NCBI GenBank assembly: GCA_005116815.1
Contig: SWDR01000031.1
Span: 74,959-127,132 of the forward strand
Reading direction: 5' to 3'
Origin: Nitrospira sp.
GTDB lineage: Bacteria > Nitrospirota > Nitrospiria > Nitrospirales > Nitrospiraceae
DNA: 52,174 bases
Position 1 is the first letter of the stretch; each line of letters starts with the position of its first letter. The position numbers and the translations under genes were made by a program. The notes under the pieces are model-generated. The model saw only the letters and a program-made list of their open reading frames with translations, was not told the DNA's origin and did not search any database. Positions 35,403 through 44,222 of the stretch are shown here, one piece after another.

Positions 35403-35837
35403 ATGGCAGCGAAGCATGTGAAAGAAATGGAGGCGCTGAAGGAGCACCTCGGCAAACATCAGCTCAAACTCACGCGCCAACGTGAATTGATTCTGAGTGC
35501 CTTCCTCCGGCAAGAACACATTACCGCGGAAGCCATGTACCATCAACTGGCCAAGTCCGATCCACATCTCGGGCTCGCCACCATCTATCGAACACTCAAT
35601 CTGTTCTGCGATGCCGGCCTGGCACAAGCCCGCCACTTCGGCTCTCAGACGCAGTACGACAATATCGCGCACAAGGGCCACCACGATCACCTGATCTGCA
35701 CCGGCTGCGATAAAATTGTAGAGTTTGAAAACTGCGACATTGAGCGCCTTCAGGAAGAAGTGGCGACCCAGAACGGATTTATCATCAAAACCCACCGACT
35801 TGAGCTCTACGGCCTCTGTTCTCGCTGCCGCCATTGA
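35403..35837 (+). CDS. fur: Fur-family transcription regulator
   Basis: A 144-aa metal-responsive repressor. Winged-helix DNA-binding part (KLTRQRELILSAFLRQEHIT, LGLATIYRTLNLFCDAGLA), metal-binding HHDHLICTGC, and two CxxC pairs (CTGC, CSRC) for a structural zinc. It sits directly upstream of an Fe(III) ABC transporter, so iron (Fur proper) is the likely signal; Zur or PerR cannot be excluded from sequence alone. ATG at 35403 follows GGAGG. Confidence 0.88.
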   Translation: MAAKHVKEMEALKEHLGKHQLKLTRQRELILSAFLRQEHITAEAMYHQLAKSDPHLGLATIYRTLNLFCDAGLAQARHFGSQTQYDNIAHKGHHDHLICTGCDKIVEFENCDIERLQEEVATQNGFIIKTHRLELYGLCSRCRH

Positions 35838-35879
35838 CGAAACCGCTTTTTTTTAGTATCATTTTGAGACAGCTTATCA
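35834..35879 (+). promoter_or_regulatory. Promoter with Fur-box-like site before the Fe(III) transporter
   Basis: TTGACG (35834-35839), 17-base spacer, TATCAT (35857-35862). Just downstream, TGAGACAGCTTATCA (35865-35879) matches about 10 of 14 informative positions of the 7-1-7 Fur box, and further ATTATC-like hexamers follow. The start site would be near 35870, so the operon can be repressed by the Fur protein encoded immediately upstream. Confidence 0.55.
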
Positions 35880-35902
35880 ATTTCAATTCCATAAGGATCC
35901 CC

Positions 35903-36943
35903 ATGGCATTTGTATGCTCTCTCCCAACATGGCGACGGACCATGCTCTCCTCTCTCATGCTGATCGCGGTCGCCTGGATCTTCGTACCCTCCGCCCCGGC
36001 CGCCGATAAAATCACCATCTACTCCGGCCGCTCGGAACGTCTCATCAAACCGGTGCTCGATGCCTTTACGGCAAGTACCGGAATCCAGGTCGAACTGTTG
36101 TCCTCCGGCACGACGGAATTGGTCAATCGGCTGAAGGCGGAAGGCGAACGCACTTCAGCCGACCTCCTGATCACGAACGATGCCGGCAGCTTGGAGTTGG
36201 CACGGACCGCCGGCCTCCTCCGCCCCCTGAACATGCGGGAAATCGAACGGGCGATTCCATCGCAGTTTCGCGCACCGGACAATGCTTGGGTGGGTCTCTC
36301 CGGACGATTCTGGATCGTGGTCTACAACACCACAATGGTCAAGCCGGACCAAGTGAAGTCGCTCCTCGACCTCGCCGATCCAAAATGGAAAGATAAGATT
36401 GCGATTCCGAATTCTGGCAGTGAATATCTGCAAGCCGGCGTCTCGGTCATTCGCGCCACGCATGGCGAGGAGAAGACCAAACAATTCCTGCAAGGCCTCA
36501 AGACCAATGCAGATAGCCAGGTCTACCAGAAAAGCTCACAGATCGTGGATGCCGTGGCCAAGGGACAGGTCGCACTGGGCATCGTAAATCACTACTACGT
36601 CTATCGTCATCTTGCCACGCAACCCACCGCGCCGATCGCCGTGCTGATGCCGGACCAGCAAGAGGGCGGCATGGGGGCGATCATGAATGTCGCCGGTGTC
36701 GGCATCGTCAAGTCGACCAAGCACCTCGACAGTGCGAAATTGCTCGTGGAATTTCTGGTCGCTCAAGCGGGGCAGAAGTTGTTTGCCGATCTCGACAAGG
36801 AATACCCCCTCCATGCAGATGTGAAAGCAGATCCGGCGCTCGTGGACCGGAAGAGTTTCCGTGCCGCGCTGGTCCCCCTCACCAAGTTGGCGGAATTGCG
36901 CGAACCGACCCTCACACTGATCGAGCAAGTGGGTCTCCGGTAA
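35903..36943 (+). CDS. fbpA: Fe(III) ABC transporter substrate-binding protein
   Basis: A 346-aa periplasmic iron-binding protein (FbpA/FutA type). After the signal peptide (ending SAPAADK) it has ITIYSGRSERLIKPVLDAF and the tyrosine-rich iron site NHYYVYR. ATG at 35903 with AAGGA upstream is chosen: the longer in-frame TTG start at 35834 would overlap the -35 of the promoter. It delivers ferric iron to the permease encoded next. Confidence 0.9.
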   Translation: MAFVCSLPTWRRTMLSSLMLIAVAWIFVPSAPAADKITIYSGRSERLIKPVLDAFTASTGIQVELLSSGTTELVNRLKAEGERTSADLLITNDAGSLELARTAGLLRPLNMREIERAIPSQFRAPDNAWVGLSGRFWIVVYNTTMVKPDQVKSLLDLADPKWKDKIAIPNSGSEYLQAGVSVIRATHGEEKTKQFLQGLKTNADSQVYQKSSQIVDAVAKGQVALGIVNHYYVYRHLATQPTAPIAVLMPDQQEGGMGAIMNVAGVGIVKSTKHLDSAKLLVEFLVAQAGQKLFADLDKEYPLHADVKADPALVDRKSFRAALVPLTKLAELREPTLTLIEQVGLR

Positions 36944-36958
36944 TCGAAGGAACCCACC

Positions 36959-38542
36959 GTGAACACGATTCGCCGCCAACTGACCTCGCCACTCCAACTC
37001 CTCGCTTTAGCCACGGCAGGCATCATCCTGCTTCCGCTCGGGTACGTCACATCACAAGCCCTCTCCGCCGATCCTGCAGTCTGGAGCCGTTTGTGGGCAA
37101 CCCGTATCCCCGAGCTCCTGTTCAACACCGTCTCACTAGCCGCCAGCGTGGCAATCATCACCTTGTTTCTCGGCGTATCGACCGCCTGGCTGGTCACACG
37201 TGTGGAATTTCCCGGCCGCAGACTATGGGAGGGGGCTCTGGTCCTTCCATTGGCCATGCCCACCTATGTACTAGCCTACGTCTACTCCTACATCCTTGGG
37301 TTCGGCGGTCCCGTCGAACATGTCTGGCAGCTCCTGGCAGGGCCTCAGGCCAGGATTTTTTCTCCCCATAGTTATTGGGGTGCGACGCTGGTCATGGCGC
37401 TGGATACATTTCCCTTCGTCTATCTGCTCAGCCGGAGTGCGCTCCTCAGCATGAACGTGTCCTTCGAAGAAGTGGCGAGGGCCAGCGGCGTCTCCCGCCT
37501 CTCGACCCTCTGGCGCGTCACCCTGCCGCTGATGCGCCCTTCGATCGCTGCCGGTGTCGCGCTCGTCATTTTATATGTCGTGTCGGACTTCGGCGCGGTA
37601 TCGTTGCTGCGCTACCAGACCCTCACCTATGCCGTGTTCCAGCAGATGACCGGCCGGTCCGATAATACCGCGGCGAGCATCTTGAGCCTCTTGCTGGTCG
37701 GGCTGGCACTGATCTTCCTGATCACGGAACGCTGGTTCCGGCAGAAGAGCCGGTTCTATCAGACCACCGGCCGCTACCGGGCGCCGCAACGGCAGCGTTA
37801 TGGATGGCTTGGCACCGCCGCCGTCACCGGCTATCTCGGACTGATCGTCGGCGCGGCCTTCGCACTTCCTGCTGCACTCTTGATTCAATGGAGCCTGTCG
37901 CCGGAGGCCCAGGCCACTCTCGACAGCCGCTTCTTCGGATTCGTCTGGAACAGCGGCGTCCTGGCGGCCAGCGCGGCCACCGGCGGCGTCTTAATCGGCT
38001 TGCCGCTCGCCTATCTGGCGAGCCGCCGCCCGACCTTCCTGAATCTGAGCTGCCTCCAAGCTGCCTATGCCGGCTATGTGCTGCCGGGACCGGTTGCCGC
38101 CCTCGCCGTCCTCGTCCTCTTTACCAAGCTAGCCCCGGTGTTCTATGGCTCAGTCCTGATCCTGATCGTGGCCTATGTGATCCATTTTCTCCCGGCCGGA
38201 CTCCAGTCTCTGGAGCCGGCGCTCCAGCAAATTACGCCGAACCTCGAAGAGGTTGCACGCACACTCGGCTTTGGAATGCGTGGGACCTGGCGCCGGGTCA
38301 CTCTGCCGCTCGTGCGGAACGGATTCGTCGTCGCCTGGGTCTTGATGTTCCTGCAAACGATGAAGGAGTTGCCCGCAACCCTCTTGTTGCGGCCGGTGGG
38401 ATTCGACACCCTGGCCATTCGCGTCTGGATGGAAGCGAGCGAGGAATATTTTCAACTCGCGGCCCCTTCGGCACTCTTGATCGTCGTGCTGAGCCTTCCG
38501 GCATTGGCCTTGTTAGTTTCAAAAGATTGGCGCGCAGCCTAA
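36959..38542 (+). CDS. fbpB: Fe(III) ABC transporter permease
   Basis: A 527-aa double-length permease with about twelve helices and two EAA loops (EEVARASGVSRLSTLWRVTL and EEVARTLGFGMRGTWRRVTL), as in FbpB/SfuB. The GTG start has GAAGGA upstream. It lies 15 bases after the binding-protein gene and 19 bases before the ATPase gene. Confidence 0.93.
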   Translation: MNTIRRQLTSPLQLLALATAGIILLPLGYVTSQALSADPAVWSRLWATRIPELLFNTVSLAASVAIITLFLGVSTAWLVTRVEFPGRRLWEGALVLPLAMPTYVLAYVYSYILGFGGPVEHVWQLLAGPQARIFSPHSYWGATLVMALDTFPFVYLLSRSALLSMNVSFEEVARASGVSRLSTLWRVTLPLMRPSIAAGVALVILYVVSDFGAVSLLRYQTLTYAVFQQMTGRSDNTAASILSLLLVGLALIFLITERWFRQKSRFYQTTGRYRAPQRQRYGWLGTAAVTGYLGLIVGAAFALPAALLIQWSLSPEAQATLDSRFFGFVWNSGVLAASAATGGVLIGLPLAYLASRRPTFLNLSCLQAAYAGYVLPGPVAALAVLVLFTKLAPVFYGSVLILIVAYVIHFLPAGLQSLEPALQQITPNLEEVARTLGFGMRGTWRRVTLPLVRNGFVVAWVLMFLQTMKELPATLLLRPVGFDTLAIRVWMEASEEYFQLAAPSALLIVVLSLPALALLVSKDWRAA

Positions 38543-38561
38543 TAGGAAGGATTGTGATTTC

Positions 38562-39686
38562 GTGATCTCAGACCATTCCACCGCACCAAGTCCATCCGGG
38601 GAGAGCACTTTCCAGGGTAACCTCTTTACACCGGCCTCCTCGGTCTTAGAACTGCGCCATGTGTCCTGTTCATATGAAACCGGTCGCCCCGCAGTCCAGG
38701 AGATTTCCTTCGCGGCACGGGAGGGAGAAATTCTCTGTTTACTCGGCCCCTCCGGCTGTGGCAAGACCACGATTCTGCGCGCAATTGCAGGCTTTGAACC
38801 GGTTCGTTCAGGCCAGATCTTTTTGTCCGGCCAACTCATGTCGTCGCCGGACGTGATGACCCCCACCGAAAACCGGCGGGTCGGCATGGTCTTTCAAGAA
38901 TACGCACTGTTTCCCCACTTGTGCGTGCAGGACAACATCGCCTTTGGGCTCCAACAGCTCACGCGAAACATACGTGCCGCGCGGGTCCAGGAAATGCTGA
39001 GGCTCACGGGGCTGGAAGGATTCGAGCGACGCTATCCGCATGAACTCTCCGGTGGCCAGCAACAGCGGGTTGCCCTCGCTCGCGCCCTGGTCCAAAACCC
39101 CGTCGTGCTGCTGCTCGATGAGCCCTTCAGCAATCTGGACCCAGACATGGCCGGGCGCATGCGCCAGGAATTGCACGAACTGCTCCGCCGGACGAAGACG
39201 ACAACCGTGCTCGTCACACACGACCATGACGAGGCGTTTGCCATGGCCGATCGGATCGCCGTACTCAACCAAGGGCGCTTGGAGCAATTCGACACCCCGG
39301 AAATGATCTACCACATGCCGGCGACGCCGTTCGTGGCCGATTTTGTCGGCCAAGCGGACTTCATTCCCGGAACCGTATCCCGCGGCATGGTCCAGACTGA
39401 GCTGGGAGAGTTTCCTGACACGATCGGGTGTAAAGATGACACGGCCGTCGTCGTCATGATCAGGCCGGACGACATTCATCTGGTGCCCACGGAAGGCGCC
39501 CGCGCTCGCGTCCTCTCCCGTCAATTCCGCGGCTCGGAGAATCTGTACACGGTCAGCCTCCCCTCCGGTCAAATCGTCCATAGCAGTCAGAGCTCTACGA
39601 GCGTATATCAAGCAGGTACAACCGTAGAGCTTCGTGTCTTGGCGACCCATACGGTGCTCTTTCGGCAGGAAAAAGTCTCTGGCTAG
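38562..39686 (+). CDS. fbpC: Fe(III) ABC transporter ATP-binding protein
   Basis: A 374-aa ATPase with Walker A LLGPSGCGKTT, signature LSGGQQQRVALARAL, Walker B VVLLLDEPFSNLD and the switch His in VLVTHDHDEAFAMADR, then a C-terminal TOBE-like regulatory domain (IRPDDIHLVP). It energises ferric iron import. The GTG start is 20 bases after the permease stop. Confidence 0.93.
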   Translation: MISDHSTAPSPSGESTFQGNLFTPASSVLELRHVSCSYETGRPAVQEISFAAREGEILCLLGPSGCGKTTILRAIAGFEPVRSGQIFLSGQLMSSPDVMTPTENRRVGMVFQEYALFPHLCVQDNIAFGLQQLTRNIRAARVQEMLRLTGLEGFERRYPHELSGGQQQRVALARALVQNPVVLLLDEPFSNLDPDMAGRMRQELHELLRRTKTTTVLVTHDHDEAFAMADRIAVLNQGRLEQFDTPEMIYHMPATPFVADFVGQADFIPGTVSRGMVQTELGEFPDTIGCKDDTAVVVMIRPDDIHLVPTEGARARVLSRQFRGSENLYTVSLPSGQIVHSSQSSTSVYQAGTTVELRVLATHTVLFRQEKVSG

Positions 39687-39692
39687 CTATCG

Positions 39693-39735
39693 CTGTCAAT
39701 CCGACCGAGCACCAGGGAGCATTGACAGGCTTTTT
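39693..39735 (+). terminator. Terminator of the Fe(III) transporter operon
   Basis: CTGTCAAT (39693-39700) pairs with ATTGACAG (39721-39728), followed closely by TTTTT (39731-39735). The hairpin begins seven bases after the ATPase stop. Confidence 0.75.
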
Positions 39736-39817
39736 CATGATCTGGCATTGATAGATCCTCACGACAGGTCCAACCTCACCAGGCCGTGAATCACACAGAG
39801 AAAGTGAGACCTCGCTC

Positions 39818-39958
39818 ATGAATGCGTTACAAAACCTGGTCGATTACGGAATCATCGGCCTCTTACTGGCACTCAGCCTCTGGACAGTAGCCGTCGCCGT
39901 CGAGCGATGGCTCTTCTACCGCCGCGTCGATCTTGCCCACACCAGCGCCCCTGACTGA
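39818..39958 (+). pseudogene. 5' fragment of exbB (TolQ/ExbB family)
   Basis: ATG at 39818 encodes MNALQNLVDYGIIGLLLALS and the family segment AVERWLFYRRVDLA, the first helix of an ExbB/TolQ proton channel, then stops after 46 codons at 39956. The remaining ~170 residues, all of exbD and the front of tonB are missing; a TonB C-terminus is encoded in another frame beginning at the break. This looks like a single deletion through an exbB-exbD-tonB operon. Confidence 0.7.
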
Positions 39959-40307
39959 CGCAGCGCCAGCGCAGACTGCCTCCATCGCTCAGGCACCAGC
40001 GAACGCACCGACGAAGCGCGACTATGGCTGGCTCTCAGAAGCAATCTTACGGCGGGTAGAAGAACTGAAGCGCTATCCTGCCTCGGCCAGAGCGGAACGA
40101 GCTGAAGGAAAAGTCGTGGTGAAAGCCGTGATCAACGAGGATGGAAGCATTGGCGAGATGGAAGTCTTTCAGAGCTCCGGGCATCCCGGTCTCGACAAGG
40201 CCGCGATGGACACCATGAAACAGGCAGCACCCTTTCACTTGCCTCACCCATTGGGCCAACCGCGCATGACCATCAAGATTCCCATGAGTTATCGATTGGA
40301 TCGGTAA
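39933..40307 (+). pseudogene. 3' fragment of tonB
   Basis: The frame carries a Pro/Ala-rich linker (APAQTASIAQAPANAPTK) and a complete-looking TonB C-terminal domain (RYPASARAERAEGKVVVKAV, then DGSIGEMEVFQSSGHPGLDKA). The N-terminal anchor needed for TonB function is absent, and the only start is a TTG inside the exbB fragment in another frame. It therefore cannot work as a normal TonB unless translated by an unusual route. The break falls near 39935. Confidence 0.7.
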
Positions 40308-40340
40308 ATCGAACGGGGAGCGGGAAGGATCCTGCCCATT

Positions 40341-40649
40341 TCAACAATCCTGCTGTTGCCAGTCTCTCAGAATCCCTTCTCGATCGAATATCAGCACATA
40401 GGCTCGGCAAAAGGATGAGCGGGCCGTACCAGCGTAGCCGGAGTTGGCGCTCCCGCGGTCAAAATACGTCCAGACTACGTGATGGTCCAACCGCTCCTCA
40501 ACCTTATGGGGGGAGCCATAACGCTTCGCCACCCGCTCAGCCGTAGCTTCATTGATGCGATCTTTGAAATAGTGGGTTTCGATCTCCGAACAGGCGCCAA
40601 CTGCCCCTAGGGTACAGAGAAGCAGAATGTGCTGAACGGCCCGCATCAT
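40341..40649 (-). CDS. Small lipoprotein coupled to apbE
   Basis: A 102-aa protein with a lipoprotein signal (LGAVGAC, Cys ~20) and a short domain (VAKRYGSPHKVEERLDHHVV, then SSFCRAYVLIFDREGIL) whose size recalls BamE/OmlA-like modules; no firm family. Its ATG overlaps the apbE stop (ATGA), so the two are co-translated. It may belong to the flavin-based system described next to it. Confidence 0.7.
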   Translation of the reverse strand: MMRAVQHILLLCTLGAVGACSEIETHYFKDRINEATAERVAKRYGSPHKVEERLDHHVVWTYFDRGSANSGYAGTARSSFCRAYVLIFDREGILRDWQQQDC

Positions 40650-41692
40650 CGATCCGGTCCTTTGACATCTGACTGCACTGGAAACCGAACACGCGTCTGC
40701 AGGCCGGAAGAGAGAAAGAGGCGGCCGTCAGCACCGACGATGATGGCTTCGATATCCGGCAGCAGTTCGACGAGTTCCATGCCTCGCTCCGGCCCCATGA
40801 CAAAGATGCCCGTATCGAGTCCATCCGCCCAGACCCCTTCTTTGGCGATCACCGTCACACTTTGACAACCCCTGGCAGGCTGAAGAGTCTTCGGATCAAG
40901 TATATGATGGTACCGAACCCCGTCACGTTCGAAAAATCGTTCATAATCGCCTGCCGTTGAAATCGCTTCATTTTCCAAATCGATAAAAACAAGGACCGCT
41001 CCCTCTTTGCGGGGATGCTGAATGCCGACGGGAAACTTCCTTCCGCCCGGCAACTGTCCAAATGTTTTGATATCCCCTGAGAGCGCCACCACTCCAGCCA
41101 ATGCCCCCGCCATTTTCATGGCTAACACTGCCTGATCCGCGGCATAACCCTTTCCGATCCCTCCGACATCGATCCGCATACCTGGCTTTTGAAGATAGAG
41201 GGTCTGCTCATGCAGATCGGCCCGAACCGCCTGCAGATCCACCAAGGGACGAAGCGCCGCTAACTCAGCCTCTGTCGGTATACGTTGGTCTTCGGTGACA
41301 CGCCAAAGGTCGACGGCCGGACCGATGGCAATATTGAATCCACCGCCTGTTATGTCTGCTGCCTGCTGCGCACGTTGAACAACCGTCCAGGTCTCAAGAC
41401 TCACAGGGACAGGCTTGATTCCTGCCGAAACATTCACGCGAGAAAGCTCGCTGCTTGGAATCCAGGTACTCAAGAGTTGCTCAAGCCGCTTCACTTCTTG
41501 GAAACCCGCATTGATTGCCCTGTTCGCGGCCTGATCGGTTGGCGCCACAGCCGTAATGGAAACCAGCGTTCCCATAAGCATCTGCGTTCGCTTCACCACC
41601 ACGGAAGAAGAATCAGGCGACAGCCCAACGCACCCGAATCCCATCATCAGAACGAGGCAGAAACAGCATGAGGATGTAATTATTCGAACCAT
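40646..41692 (-). CDS. apbE: FAD:protein FMN transferase ApbE (lipoprotein)
   Basis: A 348-aa exported flavin transferase that links FMN to Thr/Ser of target proteins outside the cytoplasm. Lipobox MGFGC, then ApbE motifs TQMLMGTLVSI, LSTWIPSSELSRVN, DVGGIGKGYAAD, STAGDYERFF and HILDPKT. ATG at 41692 has GGAGG upstream and yields a proper lipoprotein signal; longer in-frame starts exist. It is divergent from a cluster encoding a likely target (an FMN-binding protein with an SGAT motif at 44.7 kb). Confidence 0.92.
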   Translation of the reverse strand: MVRIITSSCCFCLVLMMGFGCVGLSPDSSSVVVKRTQMLMGTLVSITAVAPTDQAANRAINAGFQEVKRLEQLLSTWIPSSELSRVNVSAGIKPVPVSLETWTVVQRAQQAADITGGGFNIAIGPAVDLWRVTEDQRIPTEAELAALRPLVDLQAVRADLHEQTLYLQKPGMRIDVGGIGKGYAADQAVLAMKMAGALAGVVALSGDIKTFGQLPGGRKFPVGIQHPRKEGAVLVFIDLENEAISTAGDYERFFERDGVRYHHILDPKTLQPARGCQSVTVIAKEGVWADGLDTGIFVMGPERGMELVELLPDIEAIIVGADGRLFLSSGLQTRVRFPVQSDVKGPDR

Positions 41693-41824
41693 AGACCTGA
41701 GCAGCCTCCTACCTGACATCCCGTAAATGATCGCAAGGCCCACTGAACCATCATGGCAGAATTATAGGCAATATCCCGCAGGAAAGCATGCGCTTCCCCC
41801 TCCAAAAATCGTGCGCCACCCCCC

Positions 41825-41866
41825 TTGACAATCGAGCAACTGTCAGGATATTAATAATCGTTCTCA
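41825..41866 (+). promoter_or_regulatory. Promoter with overlapping Fur box, flavin/porin locus
   Basis: TTGACA (41825-41830, perfect -35) and TATTAA (41849-41854, spacer 18) form a strong promoter pointing to the zinc-ribbon/porin genes. TAATAATCGTTCTCA (41852-41866) matches the 7-1-7 Fur box at 12 of 14 informative positions and overlaps the -10. This is the classical layout for iron repression. The divergent apbE start is about 160 bases away and could also be affected. Confidence 0.75.
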
Positions 41867-41894
41867 ATTTCATTTAGATCGATTAGCACTCACA

Positions 41895-42086
41895 ATGGTC
41901 ACAACAAACGCTCCTACATCACAGGCCCATCATGGCGACGAAACACGCTGCGAGTGCGGACAGCTCATGGCCAAGGTACGGGGGCAAGGCCTTGAGCTGA
42001 AATGCAAACGCTGCAAACGGATTGTTATCATCCCCTTCACCGCCATAGAGGGCTGGACGGATCTCCCGTCCAGTACCGCATCATGA
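41895..42086 (+). CDS. Small zinc-ribbon (Com-like) protein
   Basis: A 63-aa cytoplasmic protein with two cysteine knuckles, CECGQLMAKVRGQGLELKCK and CKRCKRIVI, resembling the Mu Com-type zinc ribbon. It is the first gene after the Fur-controlled promoter. It may be a small regulator or a metal-site protein; the role is unknown. Confidence 0.7.
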   Translation: MVTTNAPTSQAHHGDETRCECGQLMAKVRGQGLELKCKRCKRIVIIPFTAIEGWTDLPSSTAS

Positions 42087-42199
42087 AAGGAGGCTTTCGT
42101 TCATCGTCCCGTACGAACTGTCACTATGGAACATCAACACGACCAGAGACCGCCGAGTCCCGAGTCAGACCACAACCCTACTCACCGTGGAGGATACCG

Positions 42200-43708
42200 A
42201 TGAAGATCAGGTCAATCCTCGGGGCTCTTATCATCGCCAGCTTGCCGGTCATGCCGGCTTTGGCAGAGAACATGACCCCGGAGGACATTAAGAAGCTCGT
42301 CGACGAAGCCGTTAACAAACGGATGCAGGAACATGAACGCCGGGAAAGTCCCATGGAACGAGCCATGGAAAAGAAAGAAGGGCAAGCAGACGCCGTCCAA
42401 TACCCCACCGCGACCGGACCGATGACCGATATCAGGGTCGAGCGGAAGGGAGAAGAGAAGGTCGCCTTAGGCTTCGGTTCAACCGGGTCAGGAAAACTGA
42501 TCTATGCCAAGCCCTTCTTGAGCGCCCCGAAAGCCACAGTCGGTGGCTACGCCGACGTCATGTACAACAACCTATCGCGTCAGAACCTGGACAATCCCAG
42601 CCGCCATAGTTTCGGACAGCAGCGGATGGTGCCCTTCATCTATGCGGACATTACCGACCACATCAAGTTTGCCACGGAAATCGAGATTGAGCGCGGAGGA
42701 ATGAATGCCCCGCAGGGACCAAGCACGACAAGCTCGGGCGGTAACGTAAACAGCGTGTCGTTCGGCGACGGTTCAATGCAGATCGAGTTCGCGCAAATAG
42801 ACTATCTGGTCCACGAGGCCGTCAATCTCCGTGCCGGTATCCTCCTGATGCCGGTGGGCAAATTCAATTTGCTGCACGATTCACCATTGAACGACCTCGT
42901 AGATCGGCCGATGGTCTCCAGAATCATCATCCCCAGCACCTGGTTTGAATCGGGCGCCGGTATCTACGGCACCCTCTATCCTTCCTCCCTGTCTAAGCTG
43001 GACTATGAAGTCTACGCGGTCAACGGTATGAGCCAGACCGCAGGCGCCATCACCGACTTGGGAGTGCGAAATGCGCGCGGGAGCGTCTCTCGGGATCGCG
43101 ACGACAACAAGGCCGTCGTCGGTCGCCTTGCCTTCAGCCCGATGCTCGGGATTGAAGTGGCAGGGTCCGGTTATCATGGTGCATACAAGCCCTCCGCCGG
43201 GGCCATCGGAACCGGAAGGATCAGCATCTTCGCCCTCGACTGGACTCTCCAGAAGGGCCCCTTCGAAGTGATCGGAGAATCGGCCTGGACCAGAATCAGT
43301 AATAACAATGCGACCGGGGCTACCGGTAACGGTATCGGCCCGGCCGGCATGCAGGGCTACTACATTCAAGGAAACTACCATTTCATGCCGGACTTCCTAA
43401 AGAAATGGGCCCCCAGCCATTTCTCAGATGCCTCGACCTTCACCGCAGTTGTACGCTGGGAACAGGTCGATACCGATACCGACAATCGCACTAGCAAGGC
43501 GCCGAATACGGTGGGACATCGACGAGAGTTGGAACGGTTGACGCTCGGTTTGAACTTCAGGCCGATTGAAGACACCGTCTTCAAGTTCGACTGGCAGTTC
43601 AATACACAGAAAAATGCAACAGGCCTAGTCAACGCTGGAGACCTTGGCAGCGCAAATAGCCCGATGAATGGGAACGGGTTCCTGATTCAAGCAGCGACAT
43701 ACTTCTAG
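42200..43708 (+). CDS. Outer-membrane porin with N-terminal coiled coil
   Basis: A 502-aa exported protein: signal peptide ending PALAEN, a short coiled coil (EDIKKLVDEAVNKRMQEHER), then a beta-barrel with alternating strands and a terminal aromatic (QAATYF). It resembles phosphate-selective-porin-like (OprO/P) barrels. ATG at 42200 follows GGAGG at 42189-42193; the long in-frame extension to 42002 lacks a signal peptide and is rejected. Under the Fur-controlled promoter it may admit an iron chelate or support redox exchange at the surface. Confidence 0.82.
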   Translation: MKIRSILGALIIASLPVMPALAENMTPEDIKKLVDEAVNKRMQEHERRESPMERAMEKKEGQADAVQYPTATGPMTDIRVERKGEEKVALGFGSTGSGKLIYAKPFLSAPKATVGGYADVMYNNLSRQNLDNPSRHSFGQQRMVPFIYADITDHIKFATEIEIERGGMNAPQGPSTTSSGGNVNSVSFGDGSMQIEFAQIDYLVHEAVNLRAGILLMPVGKFNLLHDSPLNDLVDRPMVSRIIIPSTWFESGAGIYGTLYPSSLSKLDYEVYAVNGMSQTAGAITDLGVRNARGSVSRDRDDNKAVVGRLAFSPMLGIEVAGSGYHGAYKPSAGAIGTGRISIFALDWTLQKGPFEVIGESAWTRISNNNATGATGNGIGPAGMQGYYIQGNYHFMPDFLKKWAPSHFSDASTFTAVVRWEQVDTDTDNRTSKAPNTVGHRRELERLTLGLNFRPIEDTVFKFDWQFNTQKNATGLVNAGDLGSANSPMNGNGFLIQAATYF

Positions 43709-43720
43709 ATATCATGGGTA

Positions 43721-43743
43721 CTCCCCACCACCCTGGTGGGGAG
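43721..43743 (+). other. Strong hairpin after the porin gene
   Basis: CTCCCCACCA (43721-43730) and TGGTGGGGAG (43734-43743) are perfectly complementary around a three-base loop. No T-run follows directly; four to five T's come about 18 bases later. It may reduce read-through or protect the 3' end of the porin message, giving more porin than downstream products. Confidence 0.65.
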
Positions 43744-43766
43744 CACCAGACAGGATTGGATTTTTC

Positions 43767-44222
43767 ATGTATCTTATGCGGCTCTGCCTCCTCATCATGA
43801 CCGGCCTCCTGGCAGCCTGTGCCTCCACGAGCGGCATGCAGCAGCGATTTGCCGTCTGCAGCTATGACCATGCCTGGGAAGCGGCCCTTGAGGCCGTGAA
43901 AGATCGCGCGATCAACACGAAGGATAAGGACGCCGGTCTGATCGTGACCGGCTGGCTGGAAATCCCGATGCCGGGACGGACCTTTGGTGCCCTCCAACGC
44001 GACGTGGGGGACAGCAAAGATCGGTCCCGTATTACGCTTTCGGTCAAACGGCTCGACGACGTGACAAAGATCAGTTTTGTAGAAGAACGGCAACGGTGGG
44101 CATTCCGGGGCGGCTCTCGTCTCTTTGGCTGGGCCTCGACAGACCCGTCCGACGACGTCATGCGTGACGTGCAGAATCGCCTAGATGCCAAGCTGAAGGA
44201 GCACGGATGTTCACTAACCTGA
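43767..44222 (+). CDS. Lipoprotein of unknown family
   Basis: A 151-aa lipoprotein (lipobox LLAAC, Cys ~18) with a compact alpha/beta domain (YDHAWEAALEAVKDRAINTK, then RSRITLSVKRLDDVTKISFV), somewhat BamC-like in flavour but not recognised. It overlaps the FMN-binding protein gene by 16 bases, so the two are co-translated and probably work together in the envelope. Confidence 0.75.
   Translation: MYLMRLCLLIMTGLLAACASTSGMQQRFAVCSYDHAWEAALEAVKDRAINTKDKDAGLIVTGWLEIPMPGRTFGALQRDVGDSKDRSRITLSVKRLDDVTKISFVEERQRWAFRGGSRLFGWASTDPSDDVMRDVQNRLDAKLKEHGCSLT

Noticed and set aside
35834-35902. Upstream TTG start for the Fe(III)-binding protein
   Set aside because: The TTG coincides with the -35 hexamer of the predicted promoter, so it would not be in the transcript from that promoter.
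42002-42199. N-terminal extension of the porin
   Set aside because: It overlaps the zinc-ribbon gene in another frame and would bury the signal peptide; ATG at 42200 has GGAGG.
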